Shown one piece after another: positions 36,226 to 46,652 of a DNA stretch of 64,000 nucleotides (position 1 is its first letter; every line of letters starts with the position of its first letter). The translations under genes and the position numbers were made by a program. The stretch is from the NCBI GenBank assembly GCA_965229545.1, contig OZ245887.1:248001-312000 (forward strand), in the 5' to 3' direction. The notes under the pieces were generated by a model, which saw only the letters and a list, made by a program, of their open reading frames with translations, ran no database searches and had not been told where the DNA came from. This DNA is from Megaera sp965229545. Lineage in GTDB: Bacteria > Pseudomonadota > Alphaproteobacteria > Rickettsiales > Rickettsiaceae.

Positions 36226-37485
36226 TTATATTTCAAACATATTTTTATACGACTCCCTCATTACCACAAAAACCCCGCTAATAACTAGGGAAACTATTAG
36301 CATGAAATAGGCATAAATTATAGAAAAATTTTCAGTATATTTCCACAGTAACATACAAAAAAATGGTATGGTTGAAGATAAAATCATACTACCGAGTGAA
36401 TGCCCCAAGCTGCACATCCTAACCCTTATATTTACTGGAAAAATTGATTGTAGTTTAATTTGTATCGGTATCATATAAATTGGTACAGAAAATACCACGA
36501 GCATATGAAGCGGGAAGAAGTATAGCCTATTAATACTTAAAATTTGCATCGCAAAAAGCAAAATCAAAGTTAGTAACAGCGATATGAATATCTGTTTATA
36601 TATAGAAACTCTATCAGCTAAAACACCGGAAATTAGACATGAAATAGCATACACAATAATTAGAATTATATTATTTTCTGCAGCCTCATGGATAGAAATA
36701 TCCCCCATAACTTTTGCAACGAAGGTGCTCAAAAAAATTACTAAGAAATTATAGCTTGCTCCAATACCTCCATTAAGCATTAAGGTTAAAAAAAACTTTA
36801 ACTTATTTTGAGATATTATTTTTGCTATATTAACCTCATCCTTTCCTTTATCTTCTGTTTTATTTTTTATATAGTGGCTGCTCTCACGCAGAGAGTTTCT
36901 TAGCAAGAATACACTTATACCAAGTATTCCGCCAACAGCAAAATTAATACGCCAAAGCCAAGTAATTTCAGAAACACTTAAAGTAAAATGATACATACAG
37001 GCCGCTATCAAGGCACCTAATTGTGCTGAAAAAGAAACTAAACCGCTCGCTAAATGACGGGATTTTTTACCAATTTTCTCAGCTATATAAATTTTTATTG
37101 CATCAGTTTCTCCTGCTAAATTCATGATAAACAGCATTCTGCATACAGTCAGAACAACAGTTGCCCACAAGCCTATCGTATCATAATCAGGTAATAGGGA
37201 AATAATTAAAGCAGAAAGAGCCGATATTATGGTAGTAATTTTAACCGATACAACTCTACCTATTCTATCACTAATACGACCAAAAATAATTGACCCGATA
37301 GGCCTTGCAGCTACCGAAATACTAAATACCATAAAAAAATTCAGTAATTTATCACTATTTGAGCCTTCCGGCATAAATTGATTAGATATTACTGATGCCG
37401 ATAGACCAAACAAAGCATAATCATAATAGCGGATAGCAGTAGCAAAAAAGGCTATTAAATATGAAGTTTTTTCTGAAACACGCAA
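36226..37485 (-). CDS. MFS transporter, ProP-like
   Basis: Twelve-helix major facilitator of the metabolite:proton symporter type, abundant in Rickettsiaceae. 419 residues with FATAIRYYDYALFGLSASVI in helix 1, the inter-helix motif GRISDRIGRVVSVKITTIIS (A-motif), and an acidic/basic central loop (SSHYIKNKTEDKGKDEVNIA). Substrate unknown. It diverges from ruvA with about 90 bases between. A related protein lies at 52390-53628 under a TPP riboswitch; this one has no such leader. Confidence 0.85.
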   Translation of the reverse strand: MRVSEKTSYLIAFFATAIRYYDYALFGLSASVISNQFMPEGSNSDKLLNFFMVFSISVAARPIGSIIFGRISDRIGRVVSVKITTIISALSALIISLLPDYDTIGLWATVVLTVCRMLFIMNLAGETDAIKIYIAEKIGKKSRHLASGLVSFSAQLGALIAACMYHFTLSVSEITWLWRINFAVGGILGISVFLLRNSLRESSHYIKNKTEDKGKDEVNIAKIISQNKLKFFLTLMLNGGIGASYNFLVIFLSTFVAKVMGDISIHEAAENNIILIIVYAISCLISGVLADRVSIYKQIFISLLLTLILLFAMQILSINRLYFFPLHMLVVFSVPIYMIPIQIKLQSIFPVNIRVRMCSLGHSLGSMILSSTIPFFCMLLWKYTENFSIIYAYFMLIVSLVISGVFVVMRESYKNMFEI

Positions 37486-37572
37486 AATATTTCTTAGGGA
37501 TGATTTATTGCTTAAAATTTTTCAGCTGCTATTATAGCGATTAAACATGAATAATAAAACTATTTTTCTTCT

Positions 37573-38169
37573 ATGATAGGCAAACTTAAAGGTATAATTG
37601 ATTCATGTTATCATGATCATGTTATCATTGATGTTGGCGGGGTCGGTTACCTAGTTTTTTGCTCAACCAGGACCCTAGCGAATCTAACTCCAGGCGACTC
37701 CGTTATGTTATTAATCGAAACTCATGTAAGGGAAGACCATATACACTTATACGGTTTTTATAGCAGCGAGGAAAAAGCAGCTTCATCTTACTGCAATCGG
37801 TGAAAGGAGTCGGTACTAGGATGTCTCTTGCCATCTTATCAACCTTAAGTCCAGATGAAATTAATTATGCTTTAGCAACTAAAGATACGTCAGCTTTTAG
37901 TAGAGTTTCAGGAGTTGGAAAAAAAACTAGCAGAAAGGCTAATTACTGAATTAAAAGATAAATATTCTTCAAATTATATTTCTGAAATTCCTATTACCAG
38001 TTCTGCTGGTAAGGATTCGAGAATGAATAATATTGCTATTGATTCTATATCAGCCCTTGTGGTGCTGGGAATAAATAAAGCTGAAGCTCAAAACAGAGTA
38101 AATACACTTCTTGCCCAAGATAAAAATATTTCATTAAACGAGCTGATTAAATTAGCGCTCAAAAACTGA
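37573..38169 (+). pseudogene. ruvA: Holliday junction helicase subunit RuvA, two frameshifts
   Basis: RuvA binds Holliday junctions and recruits RuvB. The OB domain is intact (MIGKLKGIIDSCYHDHVIID, VGGVGYLVFCS, HVREDHIHLYGF). The frame then breaks near 37780, probably by one lost base. The first helix-hairpin-helix (SVKGVGTRMSLAILS) is read one frame over, until a run of eight A (37919-37926) shifts it again so that VSGVGKK joins LAERLITELK, the second hairpin. Domain III follows to the stop (SALVVLGINKAEAQNRVN). Two independent indels argue for loss, though the A8 run may be an error or a slippage site. ruvB follows by 15 bases. Confidence 0.9.
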
Positions 38170-38184
38170 ATACTAGATTAATTT

Positions 38185-39218
38185 ATGAATAAACAGATAT
38201 TGCAAAGAGAGAAGTTAGAAACAGATAATGAAATTAACCTCAGGCCAAACTTACTTAAAGATTTTATTGGTCAGGAACAGATTAAAGCCAATCTTGGGAT
38301 TTTTATTCAAGCCGCAAAAAACCGTAGTGAATCATTAGATCATACGCTTTTTTTGGTCCACCCGGACTTAGTAAAACGTCTTTAGCGCAAATAGTATCAA
38401 AAGAAATGGGGGGTAATTTTAAAGCAACTAGTGGCCCTACTCTATCAAAAGCAGCAGATCTTGCCGGTATTCTAACTAACTTACAAGAAAATGACGTATT
38501 ATTTATCGATGAAATCCACCGCTTAAATACTAGTATTGAAGAGATATTATATCCGGCTATGGAAGATTTCTCCCTTGATATAATAATAGGAGAAGGAGCA
38601 GCAGCAAGATCACTTAGAATAGACCTCCCAAAATTTACTTTAATAGGCGCAACTACCAGACTAGGATTGCTCAGTAACCCGCTTCGTGATAGATTCGGTA
38701 TCCCTTTACGCCTTAATTTTTACAATTCTGAAGAATTGCAAAGTGTTTTAATTAGAGCTGCAAAATTATTGAATACTAAAATTACGGATGACGGAGCAAA
38801 AGAAATAGCTCGCCGCTCTCGTGGAACACCAAGGATTGCTCTGAGGCTACTTAAAAGAGTGCGGGACTTTGCATCCGTAGATAACAACTTGGAAATTAAT
38901 CAGAAAATAGCTGATGTCGCTTTAAATAACTTAGAGGTGGATAAAGCAGGATTAGATAGTAACGATTATCGTTATTTGAGGTTTATTATCGACAATTATA
39001 ACGGCGGACCGGTAGGTGTTGAAACAATAGCTGCTGCCCTTTCGGAACAGCGAGATAGTATAGAGGAAGCAATAGAGCCTTATTTAATTCAAATAGGACT
39101 TTTGCAAAGGACCTCAAGAGGTAGAATGGTAACTGCTAATTCTTTTGAACATCTGAGCTTACCGAAACCAAAAAATCAAATATACAATCAGGAAGCTCTA
39201 TTTGAAGAAGAAATTTAA
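38185..39218 (+). pseudogene. ruvB: Holliday junction helicase ATPase RuvB, frameshifted at the P-loop
   Basis: RuvB drives branch migration. The first 55 codons (NLRPNLLKDFIGQEQIKANL...SLDHTLF) are in one frame, which stops at 38385. A run of seven T (38348-38354) needs one more T to read LFFGPPGLSKTSLAQIVSKE. Even then the Walker A motif is GPPGLSKT, with serine for the glycine before lysine. The rest is intact: Walker B VLFIDEIHRLN, sensor GATTRLGLLSNPLRDRFG, arginine finger region and winged helix (YRYLRFIIDNYNGGPVGVET). A substitution at an invariant P-loop position supports real decay rather than a sequencing slip. Confidence 0.88.
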
Positions 39219-39297
39219 TACAAGCAATCAAGATATCTCAAAACACTTTGTTTAAACTTATTCTAATTGACTACTTTGATTTTTCTTTGGAATAATA

Positions 39298-40429
39298 TTA
39301 CTCTGGCCTTTAAATATTGAACATTATATAGTAGCATAAGCTATTTCTTTCTTTTTAAAATAATTTTGAATTTTTATACCATTAAACTGAATTTGTGTTA
39401 AATAGGACCGTACATTAATTGTTAAATCTTTTACTGATTTTAGTACTCGAAAATTATTGGAGTTAGCTTTGACATCTTGGTTTACAAGTTCTTGTGGATT
39501 CATATCAGGACAATATGATGGTAAATAAAACAATTCTAGCTTATCCTTATGTCTTTCTACATAAGCTTTTACCTTTTTACTGTGATGCACTCTATGATTA
39601 TCTAATATCAAAAATATTTTCTGCTTAATTTGTCTGATCAGTCTACCTAAAAATTCAATACACTTTTTGCTGGTAAAATTATCTTCAAATACCATCCAGT
39701 TCATAAACCCTTGCGGACTAATAGCAGCTAGCATATTACATTTAAATCTTGAACCACTTCTCTTGATTGCTGGGGTCTTGCCTTTAAGACCATATGTTTT
39801 ACCTCGATTATCTGTTGATTGTATCCCCATTTCATCTCCCCAATAAATTCTAGCACTTTCTTTCATTGCACGAGACTTGATTTCTGGATATGTGACTGTT
39901 AACCATTCTTTTATCTTCTCTGGATTACGTTGATAGGCTGATTTAATTGGTTTTTGAGACGTAAAACCCAATCTATTCATAATTTTTCTTATAGAACGCC
40001 TGTTATACTGATAAAGGTAATTGGATTCTATATATTCTTGTACCACTTTACTATTCCATAACGTATAATCCATTCCCAATTCATCAGGTGTATGTGATAA
40101 AATTTTAGATTTTAATTCCTCTTCTTGATTTTTACTGATTTTAGATCCTGTTCCTACCTTTACTCCTCGCTTCTTATAGCGAAAGCTTTCTTCCTTATAA
40201 ATTTTGTACTCTTTAAGATATTTCCATATAGAACTCCTAGAAAACCCAAAGGTAATAGATGCTTGTTTCTTGCTTATTCCATGTATAACTATTGCTTCCA
40301 CTGCTTTCTTTCTTAATATCTTGAGATCGCTTGGTGATAATTTTTTATTAGACATTCTGTTATTACTCTTGATACAATATCATTATATCATTTCTCTAAT
40401 GTTAGTTCAATATTTAAAGGCCGGAGTAA
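39298..40429 (-). mobile_element. IS630-family element (copy 3)
   Basis: 1132 bp with the same ends as copy 1 and a TA duplication (39296-39297, 40430-40431). It sits in the last codons of the symporter pseudogene. Confidence 0.95.
39324..40355 (-). CDS. IS630-family transposase (copy 3)
   Basis: Complete 343-residue frame with intact helix-turn-helix and DDE motifs. It combines KIYKEE (as copy 1) with HRVHHS (as copies 2 and 5), so it is a separate lineage within the family. Probably active. Confidence 0.95.
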   Translation of the reverse strand: MSNKKLSPSDLKILRKKAVEAIVIHGISKKQASITFGFSRSSIWKYLKEYKIYKEESFRYKKRGVKVGTGSKISKNQEEELKSKILSHTPDELGMDYTLWNSKVVQEYIESNYLYQYNRRSIRKIMNRLGFTSQKPIKSAYQRNPEKIKEWLTVTYPEIKSRAMKESARIYWGDEMGIQSTDNRGKTYGLKGKTPAIKRSGSRFKCNMLAAISPQGFMNWMVFEDNFTSKKCIEFLGRLIRQIKQKIFLILDNHRVHHSKKVKAYVERHKDKLELFYLPSYCPDMNPQELVNQDVKANSNNFRVLKSVKDLTINVRSYLTQIQFNGIKIQNYFKKKEIAYATI

Positions 40430-40876
40430 TAATATTTATGCATTATTACTAGGACAATCCAGTTAACCACCATTGCCAGTATTACCCCATCAATTATGAT
40501 TATATCTAACAGCATCCATAAAATATTTACTAGAAAACCCCTGGCCATTCCACCTAACACAGCTTTTTCGTAAGGAGTTCTATAACATATTACAGCCATA
40601 ATAAAAGGTACAGTAACGATGCACATATAACAAGAAGCTGTTAATACCGCTAGTCTAAATATTCCTATATCCTTTAGAGACAACAAAATACCTGACATAC
40701 CTAATAAAAAAGAAACTATACGAGCAGTTAATAATTCATTCTTTAATTTAGTAAATACATTTATAAAATCATGAGTTATTAAAACTGACGATGAATTTAT
40801 ATAGCTATCTATTGTAGACATTACCATCGCTACAATTCCTATAAGTAATAACCCTTTATAAATAGGCGGGGTTATA

Positions 40877-42009
40877 TTACTCTGGCCTTTAAATATTGAA
40901 CATTATATAGTAGCATAAGCTATTTCTTTCTTTTTAAAATAATTTTGAATTTTTATACCATTAAACTGAATTTGTGTTAAATAGGACCGTACATTAATTG
41001 TTAAATCTTTTACTGATTTTAGTACTCGAAAATTATTGGAGTTAGCTTTGACATCTTGGTTTACAAGTTCTTATGGATTCATATCAGGACAATATGATGG
41101 TAAATAAAACAATTCTAGCTTGTCCTTATGTCTTTCTACATAAGCTTTTACCTTTTTACTGTGATGCACTCTATGATTATCTAATATCAAAAATATTTTC
41201 TGCTTAATTTGTCTGATAAGTCTACCTAAAAATTCAATACACTTTTTGCTGGTAAAATTATCTTCAAATACCATCCAGTTCATAAACCCTTGCGGACTAA
41301 TAGCAGCTAGCATATTACATTTAAATCTTGAACCACTTCTCTTGATTGCTGGGGTCTTGCCTTTAAGACCATATGTTTTACCTCGATTATCTGTTGATTG
41401 TATCCCCATTTCATCTCCCCAATAAATTCTAGCACTTTCTTTCATTGCACAAGACTTGATTTCTGGATATGTGACTGTTAACCATTCTTTTATCTTCTCT
41501 GGATTACGTTGATAGGCTGATTTAATTGGTTTTTGAGACGTAAAACCCAATCTATTCATAATTTTTCTTATAGAACGCCTGTTATACTGATAAAGGTAAT
41601 TGGATTCTATATATTCTTGTACCACTTATACTATTCCATAACGTATAATCCATTCCCAATTCATCAGGTGTATGTGATAAAATTTTAGATTTTAATTCCT
41701 CTTCTTGATTTTTACTGATTTTAGATCCTGTTCCTACCTTTACTCCTCGCTTCTTATAGCGAAAGCTTTCTTCCTTAGAAATTTTGTACTCTTTAAGATA
41801 TTTCCATATAGAACTCCTAGAAAACCCAAAGGTAATAGATGCTTGTTTCTTGCTTATTCCATGTATAACTATTGTTTCCACTGCTTTCTTTCTTAATATC
41901 TTGAGATCGCTTGGTGATAATTTTTTATTAGACATTTTGTTATTACTCTTGATACAATATCATTATATCATTTCTCTAATGTTAGTTCAATATTTAAAGG
42001 CCGGAGTAA
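40877..42009 (-). mobile_element. IS630-family element (copy 4), inactivated
   Basis: 1133 bp, one base longer than its siblings, with the usual ends and a TA duplication (40875-40876, 42010-42011). It interrupts the symporter pseudogene within a membrane segment. Confidence 0.95.
40903..41935 (-). pseudogene. IS630-family transposase (copy 4), frameshift and nonsense
   Basis: The frame breaks after DYTLWNS near 41630, where an extra base is inserted relative to the other copies (CTTATACT for CTTTACT). The PQEL motif carrying the catalytic glutamate is cut by a TAA (CAA to TAA, near 41072). The remaining residues match the intact copies closely, so inactivation is recent. Confidence 0.92.
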
Positions 42010-42451
42010 TATCAAATAACGAATGTATTATGTTATTATCCTCACTAAAATTTTCTCGAAACATTAAAAGAACGCTTAACCATCCTATAAAAAGGATTAA
42101 GAAAAAAACTATAGATGCTAATATATAAAAAGAATCTCTCGCTTGCTTGATATCTTTACTCATGCCTATTCTTTGAAAAATAGCAGGACTAAAAGCCGGT
42201 ATTACCATATATAGACTAAGAGAAATAAGCATCCATATTTTATCGTTACTGAAAGTAAAAATCTCAGAAAAGTTAAAATTAGGATTTTTTGCCAAAGACA
42301 AAAAAATCGTCGTACCATCCAGGCCAAAAAAGCAATAATAAACAATTACCGGTATAACAGTACAAAAAGTAAAAATTGGATTAAGTCTGTAAAAACAACT
42401 GATTTTATACCGCCTAAAGTTGAATATAATGTAATAATCAAACCGGATAAA

Positions 42452-43822
42452 GAGTCTGTCATATAGTTTGTGTAAGTTGCAAAAGGATATAGTAGAAGAT
42501 ACTATAAAAAAGCAACTTAAATACAGAGGAAAAAATGGCTAAAAAATTAGCAGAAAAAGAAGTAGATATAAATACTAAATTAGTCGAAGAATTACTATCA
42601 AAAGCAGATCCATCTGAATTATTTGGTCGCGGGTGGATTATTTAATAAACTTAAAAAGCAAATAGTAGAGAGAATTCTTGAAAGTGAATTAGAACACGAT
42701 CTAGGTTATTCTAAACATAGTAAGATAATCAAGAGCGATAATAATCGTCGCAACGGCAGTTATGAAAAAACGATTATAGATGACGACGGTCATCAGATTA
42801 CCGTAGATGTTTCAAGGGGACAGGGAAGGAGAATTTGAACCTCAATTGATTCCTGAAGGAGTTAGGAGATTTAGTGGTTTTGATGATAAAGTGATTTCAC
42901 TATATGCAAGAGGGATGACTGTCAGTGAGATACAGGACCATTTAGAGGAGATATACCAGACCAATATTTCCAAGGACCTTATATCAACTGTCACTGACGG
43001 AGTAATAGAAGAAGTTACTACATGGCAAAACAGGTCCCTAGACGATGTATATCCAATATTATATTTGGATTGCATACACGTTAAAGCAAGGGATAATCAT
43101 ACAGTAATTAACAAAGCGGTATATCTTGCAATAGGTGTTAACATGGAAGGGAAAAAGGAATTACTGGGGATCTGGGTCGGTAAAAATGAAGGTTCCAAGT
43201 TTTGGATGCAGGTTGTAACTGAGCTAAAGAACAGAGGGATAAAACAGATATATGTAGCATGCGTTGATGGATTAAAAGGCTTTCCTGAAGCCATAAATAG
43301 CATTTATCCTAATACGATTGTACAACTCTGTATAGTACATATGGCGAGGAATTCTGTAAAATATGTTTCTTATAAGGATTTAAAAGCGGTCACAGCGGAT
43401 CTTAAAAGGATTTACACTGCAAACAGCGAAGAAATAGGATATCTGGAGCTAAAATCGTTTGCTGCTAAATGGGATAATAAATATCCTGTGATCTCTGATA
43501 TTTGGCAAAGGAATTGGAGCGGGATTATTCCTCTTTTTGCTTTTCCTGATGAGATTAGGCGGGTAATTTATACTACCAATGCGATAGAATCGATAAATCG
43601 TCAAATCAGAAAAATCATCAACAATAAAGGGTTTTTTCCAGATGATAAGTCTATTTTAAAAATCGTATTTTTGGCTCTAAAAAATGCTGCCAAAAAATGG
43701 ACCATGCCGATTAAAAATTGGTCTTTGGCATTGAATCAATTTGAAATTTTATGCGGGGATTTTAGGCATGATTTACTGGAATTAAAAAATACAACAACTT
43801 ACACAAAATAAATGATTGACTC
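42452..43822 (+). mobile_element. IS256-family element, full length (copy C)
   Basis: 1371 bp with both inverted repeats intact. The left flank is the symporter pseudogene and the right flank is a cut IS481-family element; the flanking 8-9 bases do not match. This junction therefore marks a deletion or recombination, not a simple insertion. Confidence 0.92.
42535..43811 (+). pseudogene. IS256-family transposase (copy C), same two frameshifts
   Basis: The same three-frame arrangement as copy B: frame 1 from ATG 42535, frame 2 to 42838, frame 3 from 42807 (334 residues) with the whole catalytic domain. Only a few residues differ from copy B (for example IQDHLEE here, IQGHLEE there). The identical +1 sites confirm a shared ancestor. 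Confidence 0.88.
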
Positions 43823-44295
43823 ATTTCGCCCGTTGCCTCACGCTTGTTTTTTGCCTTTTCAAGTGCAGCAAGCTGCACATCGTTGAGAACAATACCGTCA
43901 TTGGCAACTTTGGCTTCCAAAGCCCTGAGACGTTTTTTAAAGTTCTCTAAATCGTTACGTAACCAGATAGACCTTACGCCACCTCCAGAGAGGATAATAC
44001 CCCGTTTCCGTAGCTCATTTACAGCTCTTTCATGCCCGTAAGCCGGAAAGTCCACAGCCATATTAATTACAGCATCTTCCACATTAGCAGGTACACGATT
44101 CTTCAGGCAAGGTTTTTTACGATTCATCTCAAACAGGGCTTCTTCTCCACCTTGGTCGTAGAGTTCTTTGTAACGATAAAATGTATCTCTACTATAGCCC
44201 ATGACTTTGCACGCTTGGGATACATTCCCTAAATGTTCTGCAAGTTGTAATAAACCAACTCTTGGCTTTATGATTTTTTCTTGATATATTGTCAT
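43823..44295 (-). pseudogene. IS481-family transposase, N-terminal part
   Basis: From ATG 44295, behind a GGAG ribosome site, it reads MTIYQEKIIKPRVGLLQLAE, then a helix-turn-helix (NVSQACKVMGYSRDTFYRYK) and FPAYGHERAVNELRKRG, a second DNA-binding segment typical of IS481 transposases. It is lost at the IS256 boundary after about 157 codons, before the DDE catalytic domain. An in-frame upstream start would begin in the terminal repeat and is less likely. Confidence 0.8.
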
Positions 44296-44369
44296 CTGAC
44301 AGTCTCCTTTTTTGAGGTTGTTAAAATTATTGCCGGGTACGATTCTATCTAATATTTTTGTACCCAACA
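43823..44369 (-). mobile_element. IS481-family element fragment
   Basis: Left part of an element that probably begins at TGTTGGGTAC (44369 reading minus) and is cut at 43823 by the end of IS256 copy C. The other end of the element is not in the window. Confidence 0.7.
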
Positions 44370-44430
44370 ATCCTTAACTGTCAGATCAAGTCTTTACTTT
44401 TACATTTAAAGTGTGATTATAATGTCTAAA

Positions 44431-45819
44431 TTAAATTCCTAGGTTAATGTTATAACGAGATAATATACCTTCAAGCTCATTTTTTATAATTTCTAGCCCC
44501 TTTTCTGTCGATGATTCACACCTGGCAATAATAGCCGGGCCAGTATTTGAAGCCCTAAGCAACCACCAACCATGCCTAGTGGTAACACGTAAACCATCTA
44601 TATCAACAAAATCAATATTTTGATCTTTAATTAACTCTTTAATACTATCAATTATTTTAAATTTTATTGCATCATTAACAGCTAATTTGATTTCTGCAGT
44701 ATTATATACTTTTGGCAATTTCTCTATCATATCATCTATTGATTCCAAGGAGTTTGACATAATATCTATTAACCTGACTGCTGCATATAAACCGTCATCA
44801 TATCCATAATACTCATCAGCAAAGAATATATGCCCGCTCATTTCTCCAGCTAGCTTTGCACCGGACTCTTTTATTTTAGCTTTAATGAATGAATGTCCGG
44901 TTTTCCACATTATTGGAACACCTCCAATTTCTCTTACATAATCAAATAGTACCCCGCTTGCTTTAATATCAGCGATTATTTCTGCCCCAGGTGATTTTGA
45001 TATTATGTCCTTTGCATATAAGCAAAGAAGCTGATCGCCATGAACAAACACTCCTTTTTTGGTAATAATTCCTATTCTATCAGCATCTCCATCAAAACCG
45101 ATACCAACATCACAATTATTCTCCAAAACATAATTTTTTAATTGGTCTAAATTCCGAGGAATAGTTGGATCTGGGTCATGAGCAGGAAAATTTCCGTCAA
45201 TTTTCTCGTTAATGATAAAAGTTTGGCAAGGTAATTTTCTAGATAAAATTGAAGTAAGCTCTCCGGCTGCTCCATTTGCGGGATCAAAAGCGATTTTTAA
45301 ATTTTTACTAAATTTTCTATTTAATAATATTCTATCGATATATTGCTCTTTAAGATCGATATAATCTTGCACATAATTATCTTTTATTTCAATATTGTGC
45401 CAGTTAAATTCTTCTATCTGTTTTTTTAAATCCTGAATCATTAAACCAAAGAAAGGAGTATTATTTTTTACCATTTTAAAACCGTTATCATCCTTTGGGT
45501 TATGAGAGCCAGTAACCATAATGCTACCGGGAGAAGAAAAGATTTTATCAGCAAAATACAAAGTAGGAGTGGCAACCAAACCTATATATTTAACATTTGC
45601 TCCGGTGGCTCTTATTCCTTGTAACAAAGCATTACAAAGGACTTCGGAGCTGAGACGCCCATCTCTCCCTACGCAAATAAAATTTGATTCCGCTTCGTTT
45701 ACACCTGATAAAACAATTCGTGCAAAACAAAAACCAATCTTATATGCTATTTCAGGAGAGAGGTCACTATTGCTATTACCTCTGATGTCATAGGCTCTAA
45801 ATATTGCTGGATTAATCAT
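44431..45819 (-). CDS. Phosphomannomutase/phosphoglucomutase
   Basis: Alpha-D-phosphohexomutase that interconverts hexose 1- and 6-phosphates for surface glycans. I use ATG 45819 (MINPAIFRAYDIRGNSNSDL; AAGGA upstream), giving 462 residues; the open frame extends further to 45894. Motifs in order: active serine in TGSHNPKDDNGFK, metal loop GFDGDADRIGI, sugar loop GEMSGHIFF, and the phosphate loop RASNTGPAIIARCES. It is divergent from tsaB. The family members are hard to tell apart, so I give no symbol. Confidence 0.92.
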   Translation of the reverse strand: MINPAIFRAYDIRGNSNSDLSPEIAYKIGFCFARIVLSGVNEAESNFICVGRDGRLSSEVLCNALLQGIRATGANVKYIGLVATPTLYFADKIFSSPGSIMVTGSHNPKDDNGFKMVKNNTPFFGLMIQDLKKQIEEFNWHNIEIKDNYVQDYIDLKEQYIDRILLNRKFSKNLKIAFDPANGAAGELTSILSRKLPCQTFIINEKIDGNFPAHDPDPTIPRNLDQLKNYVLENNCDVGIGFDGDADRIGIITKKGVFVHGDQLLCLYAKDIISKSPGAEIIADIKASGVLFDYVREIGGVPIMWKTGHSFIKAKIKESGAKLAGEMSGHIFFADEYYGYDDGLYAAVRLIDIMSNSLESIDDMIEKLPKVYNTAEIKLAVNDAIKFKIIDSIKELIKDQNIDFVDIDGLRVTTRHGWWLLRASNTGPAIIARCESSTEKGLEIIKNELEGILSRYNINLGI

Positions 45820-45895
45820 GTATTTTTCCTTAAATTTGATTTTAAAATTACAGATAACATACAAATAAATTGGGATTTTTAAAATATTAATCATT

Positions 45896-46588
45896 ATGAA
45901 ACCGGTAAATCATATACTTGCTTTTGATGTTTCTAATAATAGCTGCAGCGTCGCTATTTCAGCAGGTCATGATATTCTTGCTTATAGAGAAGACTTAAGG
46001 CCCTCTATGCAAGCAGAAGTATTAATTTCATTAATTGAAAGAGCTTTACAATCAATAAATTATGATTACCAGGATATTGATTATTTGGCTCTTACTAATG
46101 GACCAGGAAGTTTTACGGGAATTAGAATTGGCCTAGCTACAGCAGAGGGTATTCTAGCTTCTAGTAACATAAAAGGCATAGCAATTTCCAATTTTGAGAT
46201 GTCTTATTACCGTTTACAACGCCAGATAAAACATTTTGATAAAGCAGTAATTTTGCTTAAGGCTTATAGGAATCAGTTATATTATCAAGAATTTGATCCA
46301 AAAGGTAATAAAGGCCAATATGGATTAATTGATATTGACCAAGTTTCTAATTTATTTAGAGATAAAAAAAAGCAAATAGTCTGTACGGGAAGCGGTACTG
46401 CTGAAATATATGACCAAATAACGCAAAATGCTAATATTACTATATTGCCCCGTTTTGCAAAAATCAATGCCACACAAGTTTGTAAATATGCCGATGAAAA
46501 AATAAGTAAAGGAGAAATAAATCAAGATATAGGGCCGCTATACATCAGACCTCCAGACGCAAAACCAGCCAAACCAACCGTATTTTAG
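45896..46588 (+). CDS. tsaB: tRNA threonylcarbamoyladenosine protein TsaB
   Basis: Partner of TsaD in making the t6A modification at position 37 of ANN-decoding tRNAs. The 230-residue ASKHA-fold protein has ILAFDVSNNSCSVAI at the N-terminus and the TsaB hallmark LTNGPGSFTGIRIGLATAEG. The C-terminal half (GPLYIRPPDAKPAK) is typical. It is complete and divergent from the phosphohexomutase. Confidence 0.93.
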   Translation: MKPVNHILAFDVSNNSCSVAISAGHDILAYREDLRPSMQAEVLISLIERALQSINYDYQDIDYLALTNGPGSFTGIRIGLATAEGILASSNIKGIAISNFEMSYYRLQRQIKHFDKAVILLKAYRNQLYYQEFDPKGNKGQYGLIDIDQVSNLFRDKKKQIVCTGSGTAEIYDQITQNANITILPRFAKINATQVCKYADEKISKGEINQDIGPLYIRPPDAKPAKPTVF

Positions 46589-46652
46589 TAAACCAGATAA
46601 TCTCTGTTGACTCTCTAAGATAGAAAAGCGTTGTATAAGCAAATAACTAAAA

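Larger units (their letters stand above)
39271..42451 (-). pseudogene. Sodium:solute symporter (SSS family), broken by three IS elements
   Basis: Pieces of one minus-strand membrane protein. Next to IS256 copy C (42451) it reads YSTLGGIKSVVFTDLIQFLL, shifts, then 42301-42010 gives IWMLISLSLYMVIPAFSPAI and QRIGMSKDIKQARDSFYILA. IS630 copy 4 interrupts. From 40876 it continues YKGLLLIGIVAMVMSTIDSY, INSSSVLITHDFINV, to VLVIMHKYY at IS630 copy 3. Joined across that IS, the frame stops soon after (YSKEKSK, stop at 39271), so copy 3 sits near the natural end. The N-terminus is lost at the IS256 junction. It is a paralogue of the symporter part at 57339-60325, but shows no kinase domain. Confidence 0.85.

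Noticed and set aside
39271..42451. A histidine-kinase domain in the 40-42 kb symporter remnant
   Set aside because: Joining across IS630 copy 3 gives a stop after YSKEKSK; no H-box or ATPase motif occurs, unlike the paralogue at 56-60 kb.
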